Below, piece by piece: positions 54,935-64,000 of a DNA stretch of 64,000 nt. Origin of the DNA: Pseudoalteromonas rubra (lineage in GTDB: Bacteria > Pseudomonadota > Gammaproteobacteria > Enterobacterales > Alteromonadaceae). Both the position numbers and the translations under genes were made by a program. The stretch lies in the NCBI RefSeq assembly GCF_005886805.2, contig NZ_CP045429.1, positions 1,210,501-1,274,500 of the forward strand. The letters are read 5' to 3'. Positions within the stretch are counted from its first letter, which is position 1, and every line of letters starts with the position of its first letter. The notes beneath the pieces are model-generated. The model searched no databases and was not told where the DNA came from. It worked only from the letters and a program-made list of their open reading frames with translations.

Positions 54935-56515
54935 ATGTCAGAGACAAAAACCAAAGTAGAAGAAAACCAGCAAAAACTGGTGGATGGTCTGGTCAGAGCC
55001 GTAGTGGGCACCTATACCGGGGTGCGTTCAAAGAACACCATGCTTCCCATACTGAACGGAGCGCAGGCTTATAGCAAAGCTTTGCCTAAAAATCGCCTGA
55101 GATATGGTTTTGGTATGGGGGGAGCCGTGTTATTTAGCTTTTTGTTGGCGAGTATTTTTGACAATGAAGTAACGGAAAGCGAAAAACTAAGTGAGGCACT
55201 GAATAAGCTGGATGATCTCCACATTGCTATGCTCAAAAATCAGCAAAAATTGGTACAGTTAATTGCCAACTATCATACTTATCAGGAAGTTCTGAGGTTT
55301 AATGACCTGATGCGGGGGATCCACAGCATCAGCAGAGATCTGTACAAATTCAATAATTTGGAAGATAAAAGCCAGACAGCCTGCCAGGATTTACTAAACA
55401 AAATAGAAATCGCCAGAAACCTGGGAGTGGTCTCTAATTTACTTTACCCGCTCGTTGAGAAAAAGAACTATACCAAAGACCTCATGCATGAAGTCATTGA
55501 GCCTCTGATTGAGTGCCATGGCACCATTACCAGGCATGAAGAGTTTGCAATGAATTTGTTTTTTCTACAATTTTTTACCAATCTCGGCGCTTTTATTAGA
55601 ATCGGCCGGGTACTATTTGAAAACATGCAGAGTGTGATCCACTCTGATATGCCGTGTCGTGAGCGGAACCTGCTGATAAGGCAGTACCTTGACGACTCAC
55701 TGGACTACAGAGGCTCCACAAACACGGTATATGATCTGAAATATCGAGATTCACTGATGTTGCAATCTGTGGTTTATGATGAATTGCGTTACTCAGAAAA
55801 AGGCATACAGGCTCTGAGTGAGAAGACCAGCTTGCGGATCCAGCAAGTCTGTGAAGCAAGTATCAATCAAAATATCCAGGATTACGTTACGACACACATT
55901 AATTTTGGCAAAATGAAATCGAACGGTAAACATCTCTATGAGTTTCAGGCCCAGCTTGAGAAAAACTATCCGTCTTACGCTTTCTTTTCTGTGATCACGC
56001 CCGCAACTAGAGGTACACACAGCTTTGATATTGGAAGTGATAAGTTTAACAGTATTTTGTTTCTCAATAAAAAGTTATCCGGCGACGTGCGCAATATTCA
56101 GGTCTTTTTTATTCACAAACGTCATCTGAACAGTGCCACACAGGAATTTGTTAAACAAGGATTAGAGCGCAGGCAGCCAGAAAGCTATAAGCACATTGTG
56201 CCCAAAAATAGTCACACACGTAAGGGAGATAAAAACCTTGATGCAGCGGTAAAAAAGAGCCGAAATTATAGTGAAGCGCTGTCTTTATACTGGCACTACA
56301 ACTCCTCTAATATGCTGCTGAAGACCTATGATCCCAAAACATGCTCCAGTGTAGTGACTTGCGCTGCGGGTAAGGAGCACATAAAAATCAGACGGGGCAA
56401 GAGTATTTACTATTACATGGGCAACGATTTTATGTTTGAGCCCATCTCCACGACAGAGACTGGTATGTATGGTTACGAAGGTCTTGCATTGCACTTCTTC
56501 CCCAAATATAAATAA
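54935..56515 (+). CDS. Orphan 526-residue protein with one membrane segment
   Basis: The start at ATG 54935 follows AGGAG at 54925-54929; the longer frame from 54881 has no such site. The N-terminal 50 residues are basic/polar, followed by one hydrophobic stretch (GMGGAVLFSFLLASIF, about 65-80), a long helix-rich middle (residues 85-370), and a C-terminal part with beta-type segments (YAFFSVITPA, FFIHKRHL, YYYMGNDFMFEP). There is no signal peptide. I do not recognise a domain. The helical region with one hydrophobic segment recalls some pore-forming toxins, but this is only a resemblance of layout. It is flanked by exact 26-base repeats. Confidence 0.8.
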   Translation: MSETKTKVEENQQKLVDGLVRAVVGTYTGVRSKNTMLPILNGAQAYSKALPKNRLRYGFGMGGAVLFSFLLASIFDNEVTESEKLSEALNKLDDLHIAMLKNQQKLVQLIANYHTYQEVLRFNDLMRGIHSISRDLYKFNNLEDKSQTACQDLLNKIEIARNLGVVSNLLYPLVEKKNYTKDLMHEVIEPLIECHGTITRHEEFAMNLFFLQFFTNLGAFIRIGRVLFENMQSVIHSDMPCRERNLLIRQYLDDSLDYRGSTNTVYDLKYRDSLMLQSVVYDELRYSEKGIQALSEKTSLRIQQVCEASINQNIQDYVTTHINFGKMKSNGKHLYEFQAQLEKNYPSYAFFSVITPATRGTHSFDIGSDKFNSILFLNKKLSGDVRNIQVFFIHKRHLNSATQEFVKQGLERRQPESYKHIVPKNSHTRKGDKNLDAAVKKSRNYSEALSLYWHYNSSNMLLKTYDPKTCSSVVTCAAGKEHIKIRRGKSIYYYMGNDFMFEPISTTETGMYGYEGLALHFFPKYK

Positions 56516-56554
56516 GTGACTGCCAGGGGAGAGGACCCTTCAGTCAGCTTCGAG

Positions 56555-56580
56555 TAGTTCCCGGCTCTCTGTCCGGGATA
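56555..56580 (+). repeat. REP-like hairpin repeat, copy 3
   Basis: It shares TAGTTCCCGGCTC with copy 1 and ends GTCCGGGATA. It is inverted relative to copy 4, 104 bases away, an arrangement typical of paired REP elements. Confidence 0.6.
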
Positions 56581-56683
56581 CCGAGTTGCATTAATACAAA
56601 GCCAGATCTGCTTAAAGCCACACAATGGGGTTGTTAAACGCCACCCCTGCATTCACTGCCGATCACCTCGCACCACTTTCTGT

Positions 56684-56709
56684 CATCCCGCACTTGATGC
56701 GGAAACTAC
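56684..56709 (-). repeat. REP-like hairpin repeat, copy 4
   Basis: Identical over 26 bases to 54723-54748. Confidence 0.7.
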
Positions 56710-56757
56710 GAACAGGCAGCGCCTCGATACACTATGAGCGGATCTCAAAAGCAGTGC

Positions 56758-57603
56758 TTACCCCAAGCGCAGTGCAATAAACTCGGCCAGCTTATTCACC
56801 GCGTGCGCAGACTCCTGGGTGTTTTTAACCAGGCTGATACCAATCTGACCCAGCTCTGGCAAAAAGGACGTTTGCGCCTGGTAACTGAGCGTAGCCGGCA
56901 CGGTGCTTTTGGCCAGTACCGTAATGCCCAGGCCTTCTTTGAGGGCTGCCGTCAGGCCGGTTAAATCCGCATTACTATATACAATGCGGTATTGCAGCCC
57001 GGCCTGTTGTAATGCTTCGATGGCACGGCGACGATAAATGCAGCCTTCTGGTGCTGTCACCAAAGTGACAGTTTGTTGTTGTGCCAAAGACAGGTCGCCC
57101 ACCCACACCAGCTGGTCCTGCATAAACACCGGGTAGTTAGACGAATTAAGGTCTTCGTTTAGCGCCAGGACCAAATCGAACTGATCCTGGCGTGATACGG
57201 ATAGTAAATGCTTACTAAGTCGGGATTTCACTTCCAGCGCGACATCCGGATATAAAGACACAAAGTCGCCGATAATGGCGGGCAGAATACGCGCGGCAAA
57301 CTCACTGGGGATCCCCAGACGCACCCGGCCGGTGACGCTCTCTGAGGTAAATTGCTGAATGATCCCATCGTTGAATTGCAGCATTTGCTTGGCCTGAGGC
57401 AGCAGTAGCTCACCATACTGATTGAGTACCTGGCGCTGACCCTGTTTTTTAAATAGTTTACAGCCCAGTTGTTCTTCAAGACGCTTGATCTGCAAACTCA
57501 CAGCGGGCTGAGAGAGGCCCAGCAGCTCACCTGCTTTGGCAAAACCGCCTACTTCAACCACAGTCACCAGGGTGCGCAGGCCATCAATCGATAAGTTTTT
57601 CAT
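56758..57603 (-). CDS. LysR-family transcriptional regulator
   Basis: A 281-residue LysR regulator: an N-terminal winged helix-turn-helix (FAKAGELLGLSQPAVSLQIKRLEEQLGCKLF, residues 20-51) and the substrate-binding domain from about 90. It is divergent from the GcvT-like paralogue, and a perfect 7-bp inverted repeat in the shared 129-base gap fits a LysR operator. By position it may control that gene and the glycine cleavage genes, but homology to GcvA is not evident. Regulated ligand unknown. Confidence 0.88.
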   Translation of the reverse strand: MKNLSIDGLRTLVTVVEVGGFAKAGELLGLSQPAVSLQIKRLEEQLGCKLFKKQGQRQVLNQYGELLLPQAKQMLQFNDGIIQQFTSESVTGRVRLGIPSEFAARILPAIIGDFVSLYPDVALEVKSRLSKHLLSVSRQDQFDLVLALNEDLNSSNYPVFMQDQLVWVGDLSLAQQQTVTLVTAPEGCIYRRRAIEALQQAGLQYRIVYSNADLTGLTAALKEGLGITVLAKSTVPATLSYQAQTSFLPELGQIGISLVKNTQESAHAVNKLAEFIALRLG

Positions 57604-57644
57604 ATTAATAAAATCAATTTATAAAACCCAAATACATTAATATT

Positions 57645-57662
57645 ATTTATCAAACGATAAAT
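57645..57662. promoter_or_regulatory. LysR-type operator between divergent genes
   Basis: ATTTATC and GATAAAT are perfect inverted arms around AAAC, containing the T-N11-A pattern of LysR sites. It lies 42 bases upstream of the LysR start codon and about 33 bases before the -35 of the divergent gene. Confidence 0.65.
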
Positions 57663-57671
57663 AAATACAAT

Positions 57672-57700
57672 TTGTTGTTGCGCAGGCGGATCCCTATACT
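57672..57700 (+). promoter_or_regulatory. Promoter of the GcvT-like gene
   Basis: A -35 TTGTTG (57672-57677) and a -10 TATACT (57695-57700) have 17-base spacing. Transcription would begin near 57707, 26 bases before the start codon. Confidence 0.6.
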
Positions 57701-57732
57701 TTTCTCCATCTTAATTTCATCAGGATAGTCGC

Positions 57733-58323
57733 ATGATGAGCACGCCAATCATCTTCGCTAAACACCGTCAGGGTACGGTGGCGGCGGAAAATCGCCTTTT
57801 TTCGCCACAGGATCTGGTTGTACTGGATTTCAGCGGATTTGAAACCACGCCTTTTCTTAATCAGGAATTGGGGCTGAACCTCAATAAACTGATGGCACCC
57901 GGACTGGGTGTACAAGGACTGTTGGTTGGCGGTCAGTCTTTTGCCGTGTATTACTTCAGCGAAACAGCCTACCGTTTTGTGCTGAGTGAAAGCGCTGCTC
58001 AGGCCCTTTCTGCGCTGGTAAGTAAACATGACAGTGACTACGATATTGAACTGGTACGTCGCAGCGACCTGGCGATTGCTCAACTGAGTGGTCAGGCAGC
58101 GCTTGAGACGGTGCTGAACAGTTTTTCGCTGACGCCGGGTCTGCAAATTTCAGATGAACTGGCCTGCTATGGTAAACAAAGTGGCGATGTGTTTGTGACC
58201 ACTTTAGTACAGCAGGGTCAGCAGCACTATCAGCTGATTGCAAATCAGGAATCTTTGAGCCTGTGGCAGGCTCGACTGGTTGAGCAGGGTTTTGCTCATT
58301 CAGACGAACACGCCCCAAATTAA
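57733..58323 (+). CDS. GcvT/YgfZ-like paralogue, short and probably non-catalytic
   Basis: A 196-residue protein whose first 110 residues align by eye with the folate-binding domain of GcvT encoded just downstream: FSGFETTPFLNQELGLNLNKL corresponds to [21 protein letters not shown], and YYFSETAYRFVLSESAAQAL corresponds to [19 protein letters not shown]. It is about half the length of GcvT (360), lacking the C-terminal domain. It may be a regulator or a decayed relative. It begins 129 bases from the LysR regulator in the opposite direction and ends 78 bases before gcvT. The start could be ATG 57733 or 57736. The relation is judged from a few motifs, so it is moderate. Confidence 0.55.
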   Translation: MMSTPIIFAKHRQGTVAAENRLFSPQDLVVLDFSGFETTPFLNQELGLNLNKLMAPGLGVQGLLVGGQSFAVYYFSETAYRFVLSESAAQALSALVSKHDSDYDIELVRRSDLAIAQLSGQAALETVLNSFSLTPGLQISDELACYGKQSGDVFVTTLVQQGQQHYQLIANQESLSLWQARLVEQGFAHSDEHAPN

Positions 58324-58401
58324 CCCCAATCGCCAGTGTTGCGCTGGTGAACACAATCTGGACCTTGCCGGATGTGTGATGACAATAAGTGAAGAAAGAG
58401 T

Positions 58402-59484
58402 ATGACTTCTAAAACAGTACTGCATGCCAAGCATCTAGAAGCTGGCGCGAAAATGGTCGATTTCCACGGCTGGGAAATGCCAATCAATTATGGCTCACAA
58501 ATCGAAGAGCACAACGCTGTGCGTGAAGACGCAGGCATGTTTGATGTATCTCACATGACAATCGTTGATGTGAAAGGCGCAGGTGCACAGGCGTTCTTGC
58601 GTAAGCTGGTTGCTAACGATGTGGCAAAGCTCAAAGTAGCGGGTAAAGCACTTTACACTGGCATGCTGAACGAGCAGGGCGGCGTGATTGATGATTTGAT
58701 CATCTACTTCTTCACTGAAACTGAATACCGCCTGGTTGTAAACTCTGCTACACGCGAAAAAGACTTAGCGCACATGAACGGTGTTGCAGCTGACTTTGAT
58801 GTGGCGCTCACTGAGCGTCCAGAGTACGCGATGATTGCGGTACAGGGTCCAAATGCCAAAGCAAAAACAGCGACCATTCTGAGCGATGCGCAAAATGCAG
58901 CAGTAGAAGGCATGAAGCCTTTCTTTGGTGTACAAGCCGAAGAGCTGTTCATTGCGACCACGGGCTACACAGGTGAAGACGGCTACGAAATCGTTGTACA
59001 CAACGATGATGCTGCGCAACTGTGGCAAAAATTATTAGATGCGGGCGTCCGTCCGGCTGGCCTAGGTGCACGTGATACGCTACGTTTAGAAGCAGGCATG
59101 AACCTTTATGGCTCAGATATGGATGAAAGCGTTTCTCCATTGGCTGCTAACATGGCATGGACCATTGCCTGGGAGCCGGCAGAGCGTGACTTTATCGGTC
59201 GTAAGGTGATAGAGCAGCAACGTGCAGACAAGAGCACTGATAAGCTGGTTGGCCTGGTACTTGAGAGCAAAGGCGTTCTGCGCGGCGGCTCTAAAGTTAT
59301 CGTAGAAGGTGGCGAAGGTGTTATCACTTCTGGTACATTCTCGCCGACGTTAGGCTTTAGCGTAGCTTTGGCCCGTGTACCTCGCTCTACGGGTGACACA
59401 GCTCAGGTTGAAATGCGCAAAAAGCTGGTAGACGTTAAAGTGGTTAAACCTTGCTTTGTACGCAATGGTAAGTCGGTTCTGTAA
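58402..59484 (+). CDS. gcvT: Aminomethyltransferase, glycine cleavage T protein
   Basis: A 360-residue T protein. The tetrahydrofolate-binding fold is visible through [46 protein letters not shown] and the catalytic-region [18 protein letters not shown]. It transfers the methylene group from the aminomethyl-lipoyl H protein to tetrahydrofolate, releasing ammonia. It is followed by gcvH and gcvP on the same strand. Confidence 0.97.
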   Translation: MTSKTVLHAKHLEAGAKMVDFHGWEMPINYGSQIEEHNAVREDAGMFDVSHMTIVDVKGAGAQAFLRKLVANDVAKLKVAGKALYTGMLNEQGGVIDDLIIYFFTETEYRLVVNSATREKDLAHMNGVAADFDVALTERPEYAMIAVQGPNAKAKTATILSDAQNAAVEGMKPFFGVQAEELFIATTGYTGEDGYEIVVHNDDAAQLWQKLLDAGVRPAGLGARDTLRLEAGMNLYGSDMDESVSPLAANMAWTIAWEPAERDFIGRKVIEQQRADKSTDKLVGLVLESKGVLRGGSKVIVEGGEGVITSGTFSPTLGFSVALARVPRSTGDTAQVEMRKKLVDVKVVKPCFVRNGKSVL

Positions 59485-59546
59485 CGAACAGAGCATTAAA
59501 GAATAACGGGCGATGGCCCACATAAATCGACCAAAGGAACAAAAAA

Positions 59547-59936
59547 ATGAGCAACATTCCTAGCGAGTTAAAGTACGCAACGTCACACGAGTGGGTTCGC
59601 GCTGAAGGCGACGGCACTTACACAGTAGGTATCACTGAGCATGCACAGGAACTTCTGGGTGACATGGTATTCGTAGACCTACCTGACGTGGGTGACGAAG
59701 TTGACGCTGGTGAAGACTGCGCGGTTGCTGAGTCTGTAAAAGCAGCTTCTGACATCTACGCGCCAATCGGCGGTGAGATTGTTGCTGTTAACGAAGAGCT
59801 GGAAGACTCTCCTGAATCAGTAAACAACGACCCTTACGGTGACGGCTGGTTGTTCCGTGTTAAAGCGTCTGACGAAAGCGAGCTTGAAAACCTGCTTGAC
59901 GCAGAAGGCTACGAAGCCAACATCGACGAAGACTAA
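59547..59936 (+). CDS. gcvH: Glycine cleavage H protein
   Basis: A 129-residue H protein. The lipoylated lysine lies in [15 protein letters not shown] near residue 65. It shuttles the aminomethyl group between P, T and L proteins. AAAGGAAC lies before the ATG. A strong hairpin with a short T-run follows the gene. Confidence 0.97.
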   Translation: MSNIPSELKYATSHEWVRAEGDGTYTVGITEHAQELLGDMVFVDLPDVGDEVDAGEDCAVAESVKAASDIYAPIGGEIVAVNEELEDSPESVNNDPYGDGWLFRVKASDESELENLLDAEGYEANIDED

Positions 59937-59953
59937 TTCGTTGTAGATACCAT

Positions 59954-59980
59954 AAAAGCCCCCTGCGTGGGGCTTTTATA
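59954..59980 (+). terminator. Terminator-like hairpin between gcvH and gcvP
   Basis: AAAAGCCCC and GGGGCTTTT form a nine-pair stem around a short loop, followed by ATAG; a T-run is built into the arm. It would reduce read-through from gcvT-gcvH into gcvP, or act as an attenuator. The next gene begins 149 bases later. Confidence 0.7.
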
Positions 59981-60129
59981 GTTGCGCCCAGTGTGGGGCG
60001 TGGCAACACCGTTAAACTCTGTGACTGTTACCAAGGTAATTTCGTCGTTCCGGAAGGCTAAGCCAATCTCCGGCCGGTCGAACAACAGTGACACCCCCAT
60101 TTTTACTTGGATCATAGGAATCTGGACAC

Positions 60130-63027
60130 ATGTCAAACGCCAAATCTCTTGAACAACTAGAGCAAAAGCAAGACTTTATTCGTCGCCACATTGGCCCGAG
60201 CCCGGCTCAGGTGAGTGACATGCTTGCTGCGCTTGGAGTATCGAGTGTTGAAGAGCTGATCGGTCAGACAGTACCTAGCTCAATTTTGTTAGAGCAAGGC
60301 CTGCAAATTGGTGAAAGCCGTACCGAAGTAGAAACGCTGAGCTACCTGAAATCTGTAGCAAGCAAAAACAAGGTCTTCAAATCTTACATCGGTCAGGGTT
60401 ACCACCCGACACACGTGCCAAACGTTATCTTGCGTAACGTACTGGAAAACCCAGGTTGGTATACTGCGTATACGCCATATCAGCCAGAGATTGCACAAGG
60501 CCGCCTTGAGTCTTTGCTTAACTTCCAGACTATGACCATGGACATCACCGGCCTTGACCTGGCCAGTGCGTCATTGCTTGACGAATCAACCGCAGCAGCC
60601 GAAGCCATGGCGCTGGCTAAGCGTGTTTCTAAAGCGAAAAAAGCAAACCTGTTCTTCATTGCTGAAGACGTACACACACAAACCATCGACGTAGTCACAA
60701 CCCGTGCCGAGCAGTTTGGTTTTGAAGTGATCGTTGGCCCTGCAAGCGATGCGGCAAATCACGAGATCTTCGGTGCCCTGTTCCAGTATCCAACTACGTC
60801 AGGTGAAGTGGTTGACATCACGGACATCATCGCACAAGTACAAAGCAAAAAAGCGATTGCCTGTGTGGCCGCTGACATCATGAGCTTAATGCTGCTGAAA
60901 GCACCAGGTAAACTGGGTGCAGACGTGGTGCTGGGTTCTGCACAGCGCTTTGGTGTACCTATGGGTTACGGTGGTCCACACGCTGCTTTCTTCGCAACAC
61001 GCGATGCATACAAGCGTTCACTGCCAGGTCGTATTATTGGTGTATCAAAAGACCGTTTAGGCAACGATGCGCTACGTATGGCAATGCAAACACGCGAGCA
61101 GCACATCCGCCGCGAAAAAGCCAACTCAAACATTTGTACAGCGCAGGTACTTCTGGCCAACATGGCTGCATTCTATGCGGTGTACCACGGTCCTCAGGGC
61201 CTGAAAACCATTGCTGAGCGCATTAACCGTTTCGCCAGCATTCTGGCAACTGGCCTGAAAGCCAAAGGCGTAGCACTGAAGCACGACACCTGGTTTGACA
61301 CCATCACCGTGGTTGCTAACGATGCTGACAAAGACGCGGTAGTCGCGCGCGCCGTTGCAAACGAAGTGAACTTTGCCATCAACCACGCTGGCGAGTACTC
61401 AATTGCACTGAACGAAACCACCACACGTGCTGACATCGCTGAACTGTTCAACATCATCCTGGGCGAAGGCCATGGCTTAGATGTAGCTGCACTGGACAGT
61501 GAAGTTGCTGCAAATGGCATTACTGGTATTCCGGCGAGCCTGGTACGTGATGACGAAGTACTGACACACGACAACTTCAACAGTTACCACAGCGAAACTG
61601 AGATGCTGCGTTACATCAAGCGTCTTGAGAACAAAGATTTGGCACTGAACCACTCTATGATCTCTCTGGGTTCTTGTACCATGAAGCTGAATGCGACCGC
61701 TGAGATGATCCCGGTCACCTGGCCTGAGTTCGCTGAACTACACCCATTCTGCCCGCTAGAACAGGCACAGGGTTATCAGGTAATGATGACTGAGCTGCAC
61801 GACTGGCTGGTTAACATCACAGGTTACGATGCAGTGTCACTGCAACCTAACTCAGGTGCTCAGGGTGAATACGCGGGTCTGATCGCTATTCGTAAATACC
61901 ACGAGTCACGTGGCGAAGGTCACCGTAACGTGTGTCTGATCCCAAGCTCTGCACACGGTACTAACCCGGCGTCGGCGCAAATGGCCAGCATGAAAGTGGT
62001 TGTGGTTGGCTGTGACAGCGACGGCAACATCGACCTGGACGACCTGCGTGCGAAAGCAGAAGACGTATCTGAGAACCTGTCTTGTATCATGGTTACTTAC
62101 CCGTCTACCCACGGTGTATACGAAGAAGCTATCCGCGAAGTGTGTGAGATCGTTCACCAGCACGGCGGCCAGGTTTATATGGACGGCGCGAACATGAATG
62201 CACAGGTTGGCGTAACCAGCCCGGGTTCAATCGGTTCTGACGTATCGCACCTGAATCTGCACAAAACATTCTGTATCCCGCACGGTGGTGGTGGCCCGGG
62301 TGTTGGTCCTATCGGTGTTAAATCACACCTGGCACCATTCATGCCTAACCACAGCGTGATCAAAGTAGCTGGCACCAACGAAGGTAACGGCGCAGTTTCT
62401 GCGGCACCTTACGGCTCAGCAGCTATCCTGCCAATCTCTTGGGCGTACATTGCCATGATGGGCAGCGAAGGTCTGAAGCAGGCCACTGAAATGGCCATCG
62501 TGAACGCGAACTATCTGACAGAGAAGCTAAGCAAGCACTACCCGGTACTCTACCGTGGCCGCAACGACCGTGTTGCCCACGAATGTATTATCGACCTGCG
62601 TCCGCTTAAAGAAAGCTCAGGCATCACTGAAATGGACGTGGCTAAGCGTCTGATGGACTATGGTTTCCACGCACCGACTATGTCATTCCCGGTTGCTGGC
62701 ACGCTGATGATCGAGCCAACGGAGTCTGAGTCTAAGGTAGAAATCGACCGCTTCATCGAAGCCATGATCTCTATCCGTGCGGAAATCGCCAAAGTAGAAA
62801 ACGGCGAATGGTCAGTAGAAAACAACCCACTGGTGTTCGCACCACACACCCAGGCAGACGTACTGGGCAACGAGTGGGATCGCGCCTACGACCGCTTCTA
62901 CGCAGCCTTCCCGGTCGCATCAGTAGCAAAAGACAAGTTCTGGCCAACGGTAACCCGTATCGACGACGTATACGGCGACCGTAACCTTATTTGTTCTTGC
63001 CCAGCTGTAGAGACTTATGCTGAGTAA
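60130..63027 (+). CDS. gcvP: Glycine decarboxylase, P protein
   Basis: A 965-residue homodimer-type P protein (fused alpha-beta form). The pyridoxal-phosphate lysine lies in [18 protein letters not shown] near residue 711, with the preceding [13 protein letters not shown] glycine-rich stretch. The N-terminal half has [16 protein letters not shown] [13 protein letters not shown] and [21 protein letters not shown]. It decarboxylates glycine and passes the aminomethyl group to GcvH. The length is normal. Confidence 0.97.
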   Translation: MSNAKSLEQLEQKQDFIRRHIGPSPAQVSDMLAALGVSSVEELIGQTVPSSILLEQGLQIGESRTEVETLSYLKSVASKNKVFKSYIGQGYHPTHVPNVILRNVLENPGWYTAYTPYQPEIAQGRLESLLNFQTMTMDITGLDLASASLLDESTAAAEAMALAKRVSKAKKANLFFIAEDVHTQTIDVVTTRAEQFGFEVIVGPASDAANHEIFGALFQYPTTSGEVVDITDIIAQVQSKKAIACVAADIMSLMLLKAPGKLGADVVLGSAQRFGVPMGYGGPHAAFFATRDAYKRSLPGRIIGVSKDRLGNDALRMAMQTREQHIRREKANSNICTAQVLLANMAAFYAVYHGPQGLKTIAERINRFASILATGLKAKGVALKHDTWFDTITVVANDADKDAVVARAVANEVNFAINHAGEYSIALNETTTRADIAELFNIILGEGHGLDVAALDSEVAANGITGIPASLVRDDEVLTHDNFNSYHSETEMLRYIKRLENKDLALNHSMISLGSCTMKLNATAEMIPVTWPEFAELHPFCPLEQAQGYQVMMTELHDWLVNITGYDAVSLQPNSGAQGEYAGLIAIRKYHESRGEGHRNVCLIPSSAHGTNPASAQMASMKVVVVGCDSDGNIDLDDLRAKAEDVSENLSCIMVTYPSTHGVYEEAIREVCEIVHQHGGQVYMDGANMNAQVGVTSPGSIGSDVSHLNLHKTFCIPHGGGGPGVGPIGVKSHLAPFMPNHSVIKVAGTNEGNGAVSAAPYGSAAILPISWAYIAMMGSEGLKQATEMAIVNANYLTEKLSKHYPVLYRGRNDRVAHECIIDLRPLKESSGITEMDVAKRLMDYGFHAPTMSFPVAGTLMIEPTESESKVEIDRFIEAMISIRAEIAKVENGEWSVENNPLVFAPHTQADVLGNEWDRAYDRFYAAFPVASVAKDKFWPTVTRIDDVYGDRNLICSCPAVETYAE

Positions 63028-63063
63028 TGAATTGTAGGTCGGGCTAATCCCCGACTTAGATTT

Positions 63064-63100
63064 GTGAAAACCGCCTTAAGAGATTAAGGCGGTTTTTTAT
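63064..63100 (+). terminator. Rho-independent terminator of gcvP
   Basis: AACCGCCTTAA and TTAAGGCGGTT form a perfect stem of 11 pairs around GAGA, followed by TTTTATT. Confidence 0.9.
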
Positions 63101-63106
63101 TGTCTG

Positions 63107-64000
63107 TTATTTGATTCGCTGTGGGAGGTGAGAAATTGGACTTACCACTCCTTGGCCTCCTTGCTGGATAATATGCGTGTAAATCTGAGTTGTCCGGACG
63201 TCACTATGGCCAAGTTGAGTTTGTATTGTTCTTTTACCAGCGCCATTTTGCAGCAGATGTGTCGCAAAAGAGGGCCGTAATGTATGCGGTGTTACCTGCT
63301 TAGTGATCCCAGCTAAATACGCTGCTTTTTAACTGCTCTTTGAACTTGCTTCTCATCAATGTGGTGCCGTCTGAGTTGTTTTGTTTCTGGGTCAACACTT
63401 AGCTTGTGAGAAGGAAATATATACTGCCACATCAACTGCTTTTCGTGACCATTGTATTTGTGCCTTAGTCTGTGGGGTAACCATACGCCACAGTACTGAG
63501 GATTTTGTAGGTCAAGTTACAGATAATTTTCTACTTGGAGGATTTGGCTTCTTAGTAGGGGAATTAACTCTTTAGCGAGCGTCACAACTCTGTTTTTACC
63601 GCCTTTACCGTCCCATACTCGAAGACAGAGATAATCAAAATCGATACCTTTAACCCGAAGCCTTTAGGCCACTGCCATAAAGTAAGGCGCAAGACAGGTA
63701 ATGACGAGTGCTACACATTGTGAGTAATGAACTAACCTCTTCTTTTGTCAATACAACAGGTAACTTACGAGGACGTTGGCTTTTGATAAAGTTTAGTCGT
63801 AAAGACAATGGCATTTTGAGTATCTCTTTATACAAAAAACATAAGGCGTTTAATGCCTGCGCTTGTGTGCCTTGAGCAACATTTTGTTCATTTACCAGGT
63901 GGTTAAGAAATAGTTCAACTTCTTTATCCCCCATAGTTGTAGGGTGTCGCATATTGTTAAAGCGAATAAATGCAGCAGTCCATTTTAGGTACGCTTCAAT
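63107..64000 (-). pseudogene. Decayed integron-integrase-type tyrosine recombinase
   Basis: On the minus strand, pieces of one protein are spread over different frames. The first frame is open from the window edge to TAA at 63650-63652 and contains the N-terminal core-binding domain and LLYGSGLKASG, where IntI proteins have GLRISE. A second frame follows from about 63648 (IDFDYLCLRVWDGKGGKNRV), with TAA at 63517-63519 and TAG at 63313-63315. It includes RHKYNGHEKQLMWQYIFP and the RRHH region, the additional helix segment found in integron integrases. The last frame has [29 protein letters not shown] (tyrosine nucleophile) and ends at TAA 63107-63109. At least two frame changes and two stop codons show it is inactive. 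Its promoter and any attI site are right of the window. Confidence 0.82.

Larger units (their letters stand above)
56516..56757. other. Intergenic region with two hairpin repeats
   Basis: Contains copies 3 and 4 of the hairpin family (56555-56580 and 56684-56709) in opposite orientations. No gene is visible. Confidence 0.5.

Noticed and set aside
57604..58401. Glycine riboswitch upstream of gcvT
   Set aside because: The gap before gcvT is only 78 bases and the gap before the GcvT-like gene shows only a LysR dyad and promoter; the conserved tandem aptamer motifs are not visible.
1..64000. tRNA or rRNA genes and CRISPR arrays
   Set aside because: No cloverleaf with a T-loop consensus, no rRNA-like stretch and no regularly spaced direct repeats were seen by eye; a tRNAscan/CRISPR search would be decisive.

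Overview
The window looks like chromosomal DNA of a marine gammaproteobacterium of the Alteromonadales, most likely Pseudoalteromonas or a close relative. This is inferred from the housekeeping proteins (RapA, PIN-PhoH ATPase, the ygfB-pepP-ubiH-ubiI operon, gcvT-gcvH-gcvP), a Shewanella/Pseudoalteromonas-type Cu/Zn permease, and a dispersed repeat typical of the group. No 16S gene or other species marker is present.

Layout: 1-3.3 kb holds a truncated di-heme cytochrome c peroxidase, a 52-aa double-glycine-leader peptide gene with three evenly spaced cysteines, and small secreted and membrane proteins. 3.5-8.2 kb holds rapA and a PIN-PhoH ATPase, transcribed divergently. 8.9-40.2 kb is a unidirectional biosynthetic island: an RND permease and adaptor, a 4112-aa NRPS, an ATP-grasp ligase, an isocitrate-lyase-type C-C lyase, a 1526-aa NRPS, an amine N-monooxygenase, a MetRS-like protein, a cupin, two DAO-type flavoenzymes, a class III CoA-transferase and a MurJ/MATE-like exporter, closed by a terminator. 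40.4-49.8 kb holds a hybrid kinase with a response-regulator/degenerate-GGDEF partner, a DUF3192-type lipoprotein, a 2-hydroxyacid dehydrogenase, a MerR regulator with its Cu/Zn permease, and an acyltransferase. 6S RNA lies at about 50 kb on the minus strand, followed by ygfB-pepP-ubiH-ubiI, an orphan 526-aa protein between hairpin repeats, a LysR regulator, a GcvT-like paralogue, and gcvT-gcvH-gcvP. The right edge is a decayed integron-integrase-type tyrosine recombinase.

The most interesting content is the 8.9-40.2 kb island. Its N-monooxygenase, MetRS-like protein, cupin and DAO flavoenzyme match, gene for gene, the enzymes that build hydrazinoacetic acid (an N-N bond) from lysine and glycine in the s56-p1 and triacsin pathways of actinomycetes. 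There the cupin and MetRS-like parts are fused; here they are separate genes. I infer that the island makes a nonribosomal peptide containing an N-N bond (hydrazine or a derivative), with two NRPSs, no thioesterase, a starter carrier protein without its own adenylation domain and a degenerate terminal condensation domain. The product is unknown to me. A MITE-like element and a fragment of its end bracket the island.
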